A stretch of DNA of 64,000 bases from Oryzias latipes. Its lineage: Eukaryota; Chordata; Actinopteri; Beloniformes; Adrianichthyidae. The stretch is from assembly GCF_002234675.1 (NCBI RefSeq), contig NC_019876.2, forward strand, positions 27,077,750-27,141,749. The letters run 5' to 3'. This document shows positions 1 to 8,531 of the stretch, in pieces. Each line of letters opens with the position of its first letter. Position 1 is the first letter of the stretch. A program made the translations under genes and the position numbers. Under the pieces are notes generated by a model. It had not been told where the DNA came from, ran no database searches, and saw only the letters and a program-made list of their open reading frames with translations.

Positions 1-445
1 GACCTCCCAATCCTACCTTGCTCAAACTAACAACTTTATGTTTCCCCACTTCTCTCATTTTACAGGCCCTGTCCCTCTGCTCCTCACTTCTACAAACAAT
101 CAACAGGTTCCCATCTCTCAGGACTTTAGCAACTTTAATGTCCCCCACTTGATTCTTCAATATAGTCGTCAATTTTATCGGACTCAAAGTACTTAACCCT
201 CGTCCTTCAGAAAATCTCAAAATGACTTTATAGCCATCCCTTCCTTCTTCATCACTGTCAGTTGACATCACTCGTCTTTGTTTTCTAGGATCAGCTCCAT
301 CAAAACTATTTCCCCTCTTTTCCCTTCCTGTTTCAATCCCAAAGCTCATCTCCATACTATCCTCACTTTCACATCCCCCGTCATCTCCCCACTCCTTCCC
401 AGTCACAACACAGCTGTGCCTACCCGCCACCGCCTTAGCGTCCAT
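1..445 (-). CDS. LINE ORF1 (gag-like), partial, runs off the left edge
   Basis: Reading the minus strand from an ATG at 445-443, the frame stays open for 148 codons to the window edge, so the C-terminus is missing. The first 70 residues are polar and acidic (for example MSTDSDEEG). They are followed by a segment (YKVILRFSEGRGL, then SPIKLTTILKNQVGDIKVAKVLRDGNLLIVC) with the beta-alpha pattern of the RNA-binding, gag-like ORF1 proteins of fish non-LTR retrotransposons. In that family ORF1 coats the element's RNA. The absence of stops over 148 codons suggests a young copy. The clade is not resolved. GC-rich sequence at about 446-715, just upstream, would be the 5' UTR and internal promoter. The family call is from memory of similar sequences; the open frame is seen directly. 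Confidence 0.6.
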   Translation of the reverse strand, partial: MDAKAVAGRHSCVVTGKEWGDDGGCESEDSMEMSFGIETGREKRGNSFDGADPRKQRRVMSTDSDEEGRDGYKVILRFSEGRGLSTLSPIKLTTILKNQVGDIKVAKVLRDGNLLIVCRSEEQRDRACKMREVGKHKVVSLSKVGLGG

Positions 446-715
446 CCTGGATTTAGCCCTGTTTTTTCCACTGTCGCTCACCGATCTCACAGCCGCAGTT
501 TGAGCTCTGTAAACACGGAAGCTTGCCTGAGACCCCCTTACACATGGCAGTGAAGCGCCAAGTGTTTAAAGTGTTCCCAGCTCACGCGCTGATTGCCTTC
601 ATGGAGATCAGCTGGTAACGGCGCGCGTGCATCGTCCTCCGTGCTGAGCGCACGCAGGCTGCTGCGCGCTCATGTGAGAGGCGCTGCACGCTCCAGGACA
701 CAGCGAGGCTATGGA
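446..715 (-). mobile_element. Probable 5' UTR/promoter of the LINE at the left edge
   Basis: This is a GC- and CpG-rich stretch (many GCGCGC and CGCACG runs) directly upstream of the minus-strand LINE ORF1. Composition falls sharply to AT-rich at about 720, which I take as the 5' boundary of the element. No target duplication can be shown because the other end lies outside the window. Confidence 0.35.
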
Positions 716-959
716 GAGATATTTCTGCCACCATGTTGCACACAAAACTTTCTAAGTTGCAAATTAAAATGATAAATATTGGCTTTTCAATTATCTTTTA
801 GTTTGCTTTCAATTCTTTTTTTTCTTTCAAAAACTCTTTTTTTCGTTTGCAAAACATTTTTTCGCATGCGTTGTGTTTAATCTCCCTTTTTTTCTATCTT
901 TGATTTCGCTAAATTAAGTTTCAGTTTGAAGTGACACAGCCGCCTAACAAAATAAGACC

Positions 960-2050
960 CATTACATCAGAAAATCTCAACTAATTAAGGAATATAATAT
1001 GGGAGGTATAAAGACGACTGATTTTTAATCAATGGTTGGAACCTTTAGAATAAAATGGTTAAAAGACTTTCTGGCTAATCCTGACTCAATATGGTTTCAT
1101 TTTCCCAAAAACATCTTCAATAAAGTTGGTGGATTAGATTTTTTGCTGAGATGTAACTTTAAAATTTCCAAACTTCCTATAAAGATTTCCGAATTTCACA
1201 AACAAGTACTTTTCCACTGAAAAATGTTAGTCACAATTTCACCCCTCAGTGCGCCCCCCTGTGGAACAACAGAGTAACTACCACCATCGGGGAGACAATG
1301 TTTCATCAGAATTGGTTTGACCACAAGATCATTTTTGTAAGTGATATTCTTGATTCAAATGGAGAAATTCTTCAGTTAAGAGACTCGAAAAGTAAATATG
1401 ATATTAAATGATCAACCAAGGAATTTCAGAAAACCTGCAGAGAAATTCCAGTTGCTTTAATACATTTAATAAAAAATACAATATGTTCAAATTAAACTAC
1501 CAAATTTAGTAGTAGGAGAAATACAACTTAGTGAAATGTGATAATTAATGCCTAAACAAATCCTTTTAAGATAAATTATACCATGACTTTAATAGAAAAG
1601 TGAAATATAAAATAACTGACACACCTGTCACATCAACTATGGAAATTCATTAAATGGCCAGTGGTCACCAAAATTAAAGAAATACAGTTCAAAATTATAA
1701 ACAGTAATTACCCATCGGCAGAGACATTGAGAAGTAGATTTGGCTTTGAGGTTGATCCGTGTGATTTCTGTCATGTAGCCCCAGAAACAACCAGACAGCT
1801 GTTGTTTTCATGTCCAGTGATCCAAAGATTCAGGCAAGATTTTCATAACTGGCTTAGTCAACAAATGAACAATATACAATTTACAGAGAAAGATATTTTG
1901 TTTTCTAACAGTAAGTTACCAAAAGAGACAACAAAATGAGAGAACATCCTCCTGATTTGGGGAAAATATCATATTCATAATTCATTATTCATTATTATTC
2001 ATATTCACTATTGTTTAATTTTTATCAATAAATGTTGAAATATGAAGAGA
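960..2050 (+). pseudogene. L1-type LINE ORF2 3' relic
   Basis: Two short open pieces (1032-1220 and 1661-1939) translate to segments resembling the last third of vertebrate L1 ORF2. The first contains FRIKWLKDFLANP and GGLDFLLRCNF. The second has the C-terminal cysteine cluster, CDFCHVAPETT followed by LLFSC. Stops and frameshifts lie between them, so nothing functional is encoded. A run ending in an AATAAA-like sequence and A/T-rich tail at 2020-2050 is the probable 3' end. Family assignment rests on motif resemblance. Confidence 0.6.
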
Positions 2051-2895
2051 AATTTTTTTCATGAGTATTTTTTTTTTAATTTGCACAATTGCTGACGAGT
2101 TCTAAAACACAAGACACTGTGAAAATTAACATAAAATTAAAAAATGCTTCTTCTGTTAAATAAACTGAGTCTCCTTTGGTGAGCCGTCATTCTTTTGCTT
2201 ATTATTGCTGTTCATCTGATATCAAACACTTGTGCAGCATAAAATAATATGTGCTTTAAATCTTTTATTGTTTTGTTTTAACAAACAGATCTTAAAGAAA
2301 ATCAAACTTTTTTCTAATATTTTGCTCCAGAAGAGTCACAGATCACACACAGGCCTGTAGAATCAGCAGATAAACTTTACAGTTTCAGGAGGTCCTCAGC
2401 CATAAATTCACAAATCGGACTTAATAAAAATTAACCAATGCTAAAAAAAAAAAAAGAAAGAAAGTATGAATTATTATTAAAATGTTGTTTTTTTTTTATT
2501 CATGAAACGTCTTCATCCAAAAAGACATAATTGAGGGTAAAAAGTGCTGGTTTGGTTTCTGAGCCTCGGTAGAAGACACCATGTTAGATAAATACGGAGA
2601 TTTGATTGGTTAAAATCTGGACCAATCAGCAGCTGTTTGATGGCGGCTTTGTCACACTTTGTCACATTTGTCAGTCTGGGATTTCCCAGAAGATTTACTG
2701 CAACTCAGTGACATTTATTGGTTTAACTGTCAGTCAAAGATCATGAAAGAGACAAAGTCCAGAGTTCTTCATGGTTATCAACAACTATTGTGTTTGAGCA
2801 ACAACAGTCAGAAGTTCTTTAGAATGAATTTAAGACAGACTCTGGAACTATGAAGAGATATTTCTGCCACTAAAATGAGAAAAAAAGACAGAAAA

Positions 2896-3081
2896 TCCCA
2901 TCAGATTTCAGGAAGGAGGAGCTAAAAATCTAGATTTGTACTTAAACTTGATAGAATTTCTATTGGATCCTGAAACAATGAAGTCCTGTTTCTATTCAGC
3001 TGAACAGCAGCAGGAAGTAGGAAAAATGATGACGGTTCACCACAGTAGACTAAAAGCTGTACTGATAGAAAATGTCATTTC
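2896..3081 (+). repeat. Direct repeat, left copy, flanking the TRIM gene
   Basis: About 185 bp that is nearly identical to 6627-6811 and in the same orientation. The shared run includes TTGATAGAATTT, TGAAACAATGAAGTCC and GACGGTTCACCACAG. The two copies bracket the TRIM gene, so they may be remnants of a tandem TRIM-locus duplication or copies of a dispersed repeat. Confidence 0.8.
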
Positions 3082-3422
3082 TGACTTGTTGACATTTTTA
3101 TCAGAGAACATTTGCTGCATCAGGATGATCAGAATATATTGACAACTACTATCCATGGGACCTGTAGGTATTTCACTCCCCATGTAACCAGGGTGACCCG
3201 ATTCTGAATAAAGGTGTGAGGAGGGGGCAGACACCCTCAGAGTTGTTTGGAGCAGAGGTGCTGAAGGGTTGTCTGTTCCCAGCTCTCCTCACCAGAAATC
3301 GTACTCGGCTCTTGGTTTCTGTTTTCTTTTTAATACTGTCTTGTGTTTTCAGAAATAACTTTGACAACATCCTGATCCAACCCAGTTACCCAGCCTCCTG
3401 TTGGAGTTACCACACTCTAGGA

Positions 3423-3545
3423 CAGGGGTCCCCAAATCCAGGCCTGGAGGGCCGGTGTCCCACATGTTTTCCAACCAAGCTGCCATTGAAGATCCTTATT
3501 GGCTAAACACACCTGATCCAGGTAATCAGCAGCAGATAAGGCGCC
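3423..3545 (+). repeat. hAT-like non-autonomous repeat
   Basis: Starts with CAGGGGTCCCCAAATCCAGG and continues with GGCCTGGAGGGCCGG and a segment ending near AATCAGCAGCAGATAAGG. This is a motif series common in fish genomes, with a hAT-type CAGGGGTC terminus. A clear right end and target duplication are not visible. Confidence 0.4.
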
Positions 3546-4090
3546 CAATACGCCCCCAATCCCCCCGTCTAGCGGCCCAGAGAGGACGCTACACAAAAAC
3601 CTTTATTAGATTTCTGAAAATGTGAAATAAGATGATTTTATCACATTTCACTCACTGACACCACCTCAGACCAGGTGTAAAGATTTTTTTTCTGAAATAA
3701 AGGATTCACAAATCAGAAACTGTGTTTAGTGTAATCTCTACTATCTTAATCCTAATTTAATCCAGGTTTGAGCAGTCCAGGTCCTGTGGTTTCTGAACAG
3801 GACCCGGTTCTATGTGGTCTTAGTGTGAAAAATGCAGTGGAATGTTCCTTTAGTGTCCTCACCAATCAGAAGCCAACTTCAGCGTCGTACCAAGATGCAC
3901 ATTGTGGCATTGCCCGCATGAATTTTCAGTGCATCCTAAGCTAAATGTTGAGATGACAGCCCCTAAACCTACTACTATGATGGAATCAACCTGGATGAAT
4001 GAGAGTCTTCATAGACAGAAGCTAAATGTTGTTGTTGGCACGGATTAGCATTAAAGTACAAAACCCAACATCAGGGAATCATACAGAACA

Positions 4091-4464
4091 TCAGCAGCAA
4101 TAATCAATGCCATCTTTACAAACTTGTTCAACATCAAGTAAGAAACGTAGCATAAATATATTAAAGATAGAACTTGCTGATAAGAATATAAAGTATTTTA
4201 AAATAAATAAAAGAGATCCCTGCTGCTTGTCAAAGCGAGCAAAGAAGAGGTTGAGTGTGTCTGGGAGATGTTTGTCCTGATTGACCTGTGTGGTGGTTCT
4301 GTTGGAGTCAGAGTCCTGATTCCTCTCCACATGCTGGAGGGGTCGTTGTTCCTAAAGAGTCCCTCTAACTGTTGTCTGTAGTTTTCTCTCTCTGAAAGGG
4401 TTAACAGATCAGGACTCCTCTTCCTCATCTGCAGCTCCTCCTCTGTCATGATGGGCGTCACCAA
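4091..4464 (-). pseudogene. LINE fragment (region between endonuclease and RT)
   Basis: On the minus strand, two overlapping frames together resemble the linker between the endonuclease and reverse transcriptase domains of fish non-LTR elements: YRQQLEGLFRNNDPSSMWRG in one frame and LNLFFARFDKQQ in another. At least one frameshift separates them. The fragment ends about 120 bp before the TRIM start codon, so it forms part of that gene's upstream region. Confidence 0.45.
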
Positions 4465-4586
4465 CAGGAAGTGAAGAAAGAAGCTGATTGGCTGAACTCA
4501 CAGTGAAACCATCTGATGGGAGGATCAGAGTCAAACCGGTTTCTGAGGAAGTGAAACTCTCACAGTCTGTGTGTCTGAGAGGAGAA

Positions 4587-6251
4587 ATGGCGCAGAAAGG
4601 AGTGGATCTGGAAGAAGAAAGCTTCTGCTGTTCCATCTGTCTGGATCTGCTGAAGGATCCGGTGACTATTCCCTGTGGACACAGCTACTGCATGAAGTGT
4701 CTCCAAGGATTGTGGGATGCAGAGGAGAAAGTCCACAGCTGTCCTCAGTGCAGGAAGACCTTCACACCGAGGCCTGTTCTGGGGAAAAATGTCATGTTAG
4801 CAGCTTTAGTGGAGCAGCTGAAGAAGACCGGACTCCAAGCTGCTCCTGCTGGTCTCTGCTATGCTGGACCTGAAGATGTGGTCTGTGACGTCTGCACTGG
4901 AAGAAAACTGAAAGCCATCAAGTCCTGCTTGAGCTGTCCGGCCTCTTACTGTGAGGAACACCTTCAGCCTCATTTGAAAGCAGCTGCATTGAAGAAACAC
5001 AAGCTGGTGGAACCCTCCAAGAACCTGCAGGAGAACATCTGCTCCCGTCATGATGAGGTGATGAAGATGTTCTGTCGCACTGATCAGAAGAGCATCTGTT
5101 ATCTCTGCTCTGTGGAAGAACATGAGGGACATAAAATAGTCTCAGCTGCAGCAGAAAGGACTGAGAAGCAGAGAGAGCTGGAGGAGAGTCAGCAACAAAT
5201 CCAGCAGAGAATCCAGGACAGAGAGAAAGAGGTGAAGCTGCTTCAACAGGAGGTGGAGGCCATCAATCACTCTGCTGATCAAAGCGTGGAGGACAGTGAG
5301 AAGATCTTCACTGAGATGATCCGTCTCCTCCAGAAAAGAAGCCGTGATGTGGAGCAGCAGATCAGATCCCAGCAGCAAACTGAAGTGAGGCGAGTCAAAG
5401 GTCTTCAGGAGGAGCTGGAGCAGGACATGGCTGAGCTGAAGAGGAGAGACGCTGAGCTGAAGCAGCTCTGCCTCACAGAGGATCACAGCCACTTTCTGCT
5501 CAACTACCCCTCACTGCCACCACTCAGTGAGTCCACCCCCTCAGCCAGCATCCATGTCCGTCCTCTGACATACTTTGAGGATGTGACAGCAGCTGTGTCA
5601 GAGCTCAGAGACAAACTGCAGGACATTCTGAGAGAGGAATGGACAAACATCTCACTGACAGTCTCTCATGTGGACGTTTTACTGTCAGAACCAGGACCAA
5701 AGAGCAGATCTGACTTCCTCAGATATTCATGTCAAATCACACTGGATCCAAACACAGCAAACAGAAATCTGTTACTGTCAGAGGAGAACAGAAAGGTGAC
5801 ATTGATGGAAGAACCTCAGTCTGTTTCTGATCATCCAGACAGATTTACTTTTTATTATCAGGTTCTGAGTAGAGAGAGTCTGACTGGACGTTGTTACTGG
5901 GAGGTGGAGAGGAGAGGAGACTATGTTTATGTAGCAGTCGCATACAAGAACATCAGCAGATCTGGAGATGAAAGTAGATTTGGTTATAATAATAAATCTT
6001 GGTCATTAGTTTGTTCTCCAAGCAGGTTCTCATTTGTCCACAACAGCATAAAAACCTCCATCTCAGCTCCTGTTCCCTCCAGAGTAGGAGTGTACCTGGA
6101 TCACAGAGCAGGTGTTCTGTCCTTCTACAGCGTCTCTGAAAGCAGGACTCTCCTCCACAGAGTCCAGACCACTTTCACTCAGCCGCTCCATGCTGGACTG
6201 TGGTTAGATTGGGTTTCTGGATCCACAGCAGAGTTGTGTAAAGTGAAATAG
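4587..6251 (+). CDS. TRIM-family E3 ubiquitin ligase (RING/B-box/coiled-coil/PRY-SPRY)
   Basis: An intact 554-codon gene in one coding exon. I start at the ATG at 4587 (purine at -3, G at +4); the open frame extends 33 codons upstream but has no ATG there. Domains in order: a C3HC4 RING at about residues 12-58 (CSICLDLL, CGHSYCMKC, CPQC); a first B-box at about 97-147 (CDVC, CLSC, YCEEHL); a B-box2 at about 151-192 (ICSRHDEVMKMFC, CYLC, HEGH); a Glu/Gln-rich coiled coil at about 192-310; and PRY-SPRY at about 375-554, with the LDP, WEVE and LDHRAG landmarks. RING proteins of this kind transfer ubiquitin, and the SPRY domain recognises the target. The overall order resembles the fish TRIM16/TRIM25-like multigene group, many members of which act in antiviral immunity. 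The specific orthologue is not assignable, and an untranslated 5' exon cannot be excluded. Confidence 0.92.
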   Translation: MAQKGVDLEEESFCCSICLDLLKDPVTIPCGHSYCMKCLQGLWDAEEKVHSCPQCRKTFTPRPVLGKNVMLAALVEQLKKTGLQAAPAGLCYAGPEDVVCDVCTGRKLKAIKSCLSCPASYCEEHLQPHLKAAALKKHKLVEPSKNLQENICSRHDEVMKMFCRTDQKSICYLCSVEEHEGHKIVSAAAERTEKQRELEESQQQIQQRIQDREKEVKLLQQEVEAINHSADQSVEDSEKIFTEMIRLLQKRSRDVEQQIRSQQQTEVRRVKGLQEELEQDMAELKRRDAELKQLCLTEDHSHFLLNYPSLPPLSESTPSASIHVRPLTYFEDVTAAVSELRDKLQDILREEWTNISLTVSHVDVLLSEPGPKSRSDFLRYSCQITLDPNTANRNLLLSEENRKVTLMEEPQSVSDHPDRFTFYYQVLSRESLTGRCYWEVERRGDYVYVAVAYKNISRSGDESRFGYNNKSWSLVCSPSRFSFVHNSIKTSISAPVPSRVGVYLDHRAGVLSFYSVSESRTLLHRVQTTFTQPLHAGLWLDWVSGSTAELCKVK

Positions 6252-6563
6252 TTCCTGAAAGAAGTGAAATGTTTGTTTTCAGTGATTTCTCTGCTTTGGA
6301 TCATTTAGAACTAAACGTTTGAACTGTTCAGATTCTGTGGAGAAATGTTTGTAGTCAGAAATAGAGAGAAATGAAAATCTCTAGAATGTGGATTGGAGAC
6401 ATTTTGGAACATGAATGTCAAAATTTTGGGAGTCAAATCTGTTTTCTTTTGGTTTCTTTGAACTTTGGAATTCCAATGCTTTTGTGTTGTTGTCATGGGA
6501 ACTGAAGGAAGCTGCAACACAAATGGAGCATTAAACAGAATTTCATTGTAGAAATATAATGAC

Positions 6564-6569
6564 AATAAA
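6564..6569 (+). terminator. Poly(A) signal of the TRIM gene
   Basis: AATAAA 313 bp after the TRIM stop codon, followed by AT-rich sequence. It is the first canonical hexamer downstream and gives a 3' UTR of about 330 nt. Confidence 0.6.
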
Positions 6570-6626
6570 AATCTTTCAATCTTTGAAAAGAAGATGTGCT
6601 CACTTCGTGCATTTTGCCGCAGGAAT

Positions 6627-6811
6627 TCCCATCAGATTTCAGGAAGGAAGTGCTAAAAATCAGGATTTGTACTTAAACTTGATAGAATTTTTATTGGATC
6701 CTGAAACAATGAAGTCCTGTTTCTATTCAGCTTAACAGCAGCAGGAAGTAGGAAAAAGGATGACGGTTCACCACAGTAGACTTAAAGCTGTACTGATAGA
6801 AAATGTCATTT
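6627..6811 (+). repeat. Direct repeat, right copy, flanking the TRIM gene
   Basis: Partner of 2896-3081, same orientation, with a few substitutions (one turns a GAA in the left copy into TAA). It begins about 60 bp after the TRIM poly(A) signal. Confidence 0.8.
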
Positions 6812-6883
6812 TTGCTCTGATGATCTTATGTTGAACAGTTTTATTTTGAAAGGAACTCATAACATCCTTTGTTAAATGTATAA

Positions 6884-7280
6884 ATCATTCATTCATTCAT
6901 TCATTCATTCATTCATTCATTTTATATTCCATTTTGTCCCTTTCGGGGTCACGGGGCTGCTGGAGCCTATCCCAGCCACTTGTGGGCGAAGGCAGGGGAC
7001 ATCTGGACTGGTCGCCAGCCTGTCACAGGGTAAAATGTCCACAATCACACATCCATTCACTCTCACACTCACACCTATGGACAATTTAGAGTTGCCAATC
7101 AACCTATGAAGCAAGTTTTTGGACAGTGGGAGGAAGCCGGAGAGAACCCACGCATACAAGGGGAGAACATGCAAACTCCACACAGAAAGGTCCCCCATTG
7201 ATGTTGTTTTTCACATCCCCCAGCCGGGACTTGAACCTGAGGCCGTCTTGCTGTGAGGCAAGAGCGCTAACCAAAGCACC
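6884..7280 (-). repeat. tRNA-headed SINE with (ATTC)n tail, minus copy
   Basis: Read on the minus strand, it has a tRNA-like head (GGTTAGCGCTCTTGCC, then GGTTCAAGTCCCGG as a B-box). The body is the very common fish sequence containing GTGGAGTTTGCATGTTC, GGCTTCCTCCCAC and GGGATAGGCTCCAGC, and it ends in a GAATG-type tail seen on the plus strand as ATTC repeats at 6886-6921. The tail and B-box orient it. A second, inverted copy lies at 7635-7985. Confidence 0.75.
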
Positions 7281-7380
7281 AAATCAAGTTATAGTTATTG
7301 TTGTTATAGTTCGAAAAAATGCTGTTTTCTCTTTACATTTCATTGTTTGGTGGATACAAATTGTAACACTAACATAAATA

Positions 7381-7622
7381 CAGTACAGACCAAAAGTTTG
7401 GACAGACCTTCTCATTCAAAGAGTTTTATTTATTTTCATGACTATGAAAATTGTAGATTCACACCGAAGGCATCAAAACTGTGAATTAACACACGTGGAA
7501 TTATATACATAACCAAAAAGTGTGAAACAACAGAGAATATGTCATATTCTAGTTCTTCATAATACCCTCCTTTTGCTTTGAATACTGCTTTGCACACTCC
7601 TGGCATTCTTTTGGCAAAAAAT
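7381..7622 (+). mobile_element. Tc1/mariner-like transposon end fragment
   Basis: Begins TACAGTACAGACCAAAAGTTTGG and continues with ATTTTCATGACTATG, TTGTAGATTC, GAAGGCATCAAAACTGTGAA and TGCTTTGCACACTCC. This is the terminal region of a widespread fish Tc1-like element. Only the end is present; the transposase frame is missing. It sits between two oppositely oriented SINEs. Confidence 0.65.
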
Positions 7623-7634
7623 TATTCATTGGCC

Positions 7635-7985
7635 CAAATTTCGCTCTTGCCTCACAGCAAGAAGGCCCCCGGTTCAAGTCCCGGCTGGGGGATGTGAAAA
7701 ACAACATCAATGGGGGACCTTTCTGTGTGGAGTTTGCATGTTCTTCCTGTGCATGCGTGGGTTCTCTCCGGCTTCCTCCCACCGTCCAAAAACATGCTTC
7801 ATAGGTTAATTGGCAACTCTAAATTGTCCTTAAGTGTGAGAGTGAATGGGTGTGTGATTGTGGACGTTCTACCCTGTGACAGACTGGCGACCCGTCCAGG
7901 GTGTCCCCTGCCTTCGCCCACAAGTGGCTGGGATAGGCTCCAGCAGCCCCCAAAAGAGAAAAACGGTTAAGAAAATGAATGAATG
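7635..7985 (+). repeat. tRNA-headed SINE, plus copy
   Basis: Same family as 6884-7280 but in the opposite orientation. It has CTCTTGCCTCACAGC, the B-box GGTTCAAGTCCCGG, the GTGGAGTTTGCATG body and a short GAATGAATG tail at 7974-7984. The 5' head is truncated against the Tc1 fragment. Confidence 0.75.
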
Positions 7986-8359
7986 GCCCAAATGTTAACT
8001 GGTATTTCTTATTAGTGTTGTTTTTAAATGTTAAATAGTCTCAATATGAATTGTAATAACCCCTGTGAGGCATTTCCGTTCTGCTCTATATCTCTGTTGA
8101 GATTTTTTTTAATTGTTATTATTAACAAATATTGCACATACAAAATACCAAATATTGACACTCCACACTATGTGCAAAAGACATTCACTTTTGCCAGGAA
8201 AATGAACAAAAATGTCAAAAAGCTATAATAAAAGCAATGTAAAACAAGTTAAGCAAACATAATAAAGTCACAGGAGTATGTTAAAGCTTCAAAAGAGACC
8301 ATGTTTAAACGGTCATAACAGCTTTTTTTTGTCGGTGTAGGATTTAATACTGTTTACAT

Positions 8360-8531
8360 ACAGTCTCATTGCTTTCTGGTTTTGTTTTGAAGGGCAACCG
8401 GAAGTGGCCCAGTGTGGGCGTGTCCCTCGTGTCCGGGCCATTGTGTCTTGACTCTGCCCTCCTCTGTAGAGACAGGTGTGGAGACTGAGTCCTCCCTCAT
8501 CCATCCATCCATCCATCCTCCGCCTGCAGTG
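8360..8531 (+). promoter_or_regulatory. cd99l2: Probable cd99l2 promoter and 5' UTR
   Basis: GC-rich sequence before the start codon. An ETS-type site, CCGGAAGTG, lies at 8398-8406 and a GGGCGTGTC GC-box-like motif follows at about 8418. A CCAT microsatellite (8498-8518) sits in the presumed 5' UTR. I see no TATA box. The transcription start is not determinable from sequence. Confidence 0.45.

Noticed and set aside
4488..4586. 33 extra N-terminal codons on the TRIM frame
   Set aside because: The frame begins at TTG, not ATG. The first ATG at 4587 has good context and gives the standard N-terminus directly before the RING.
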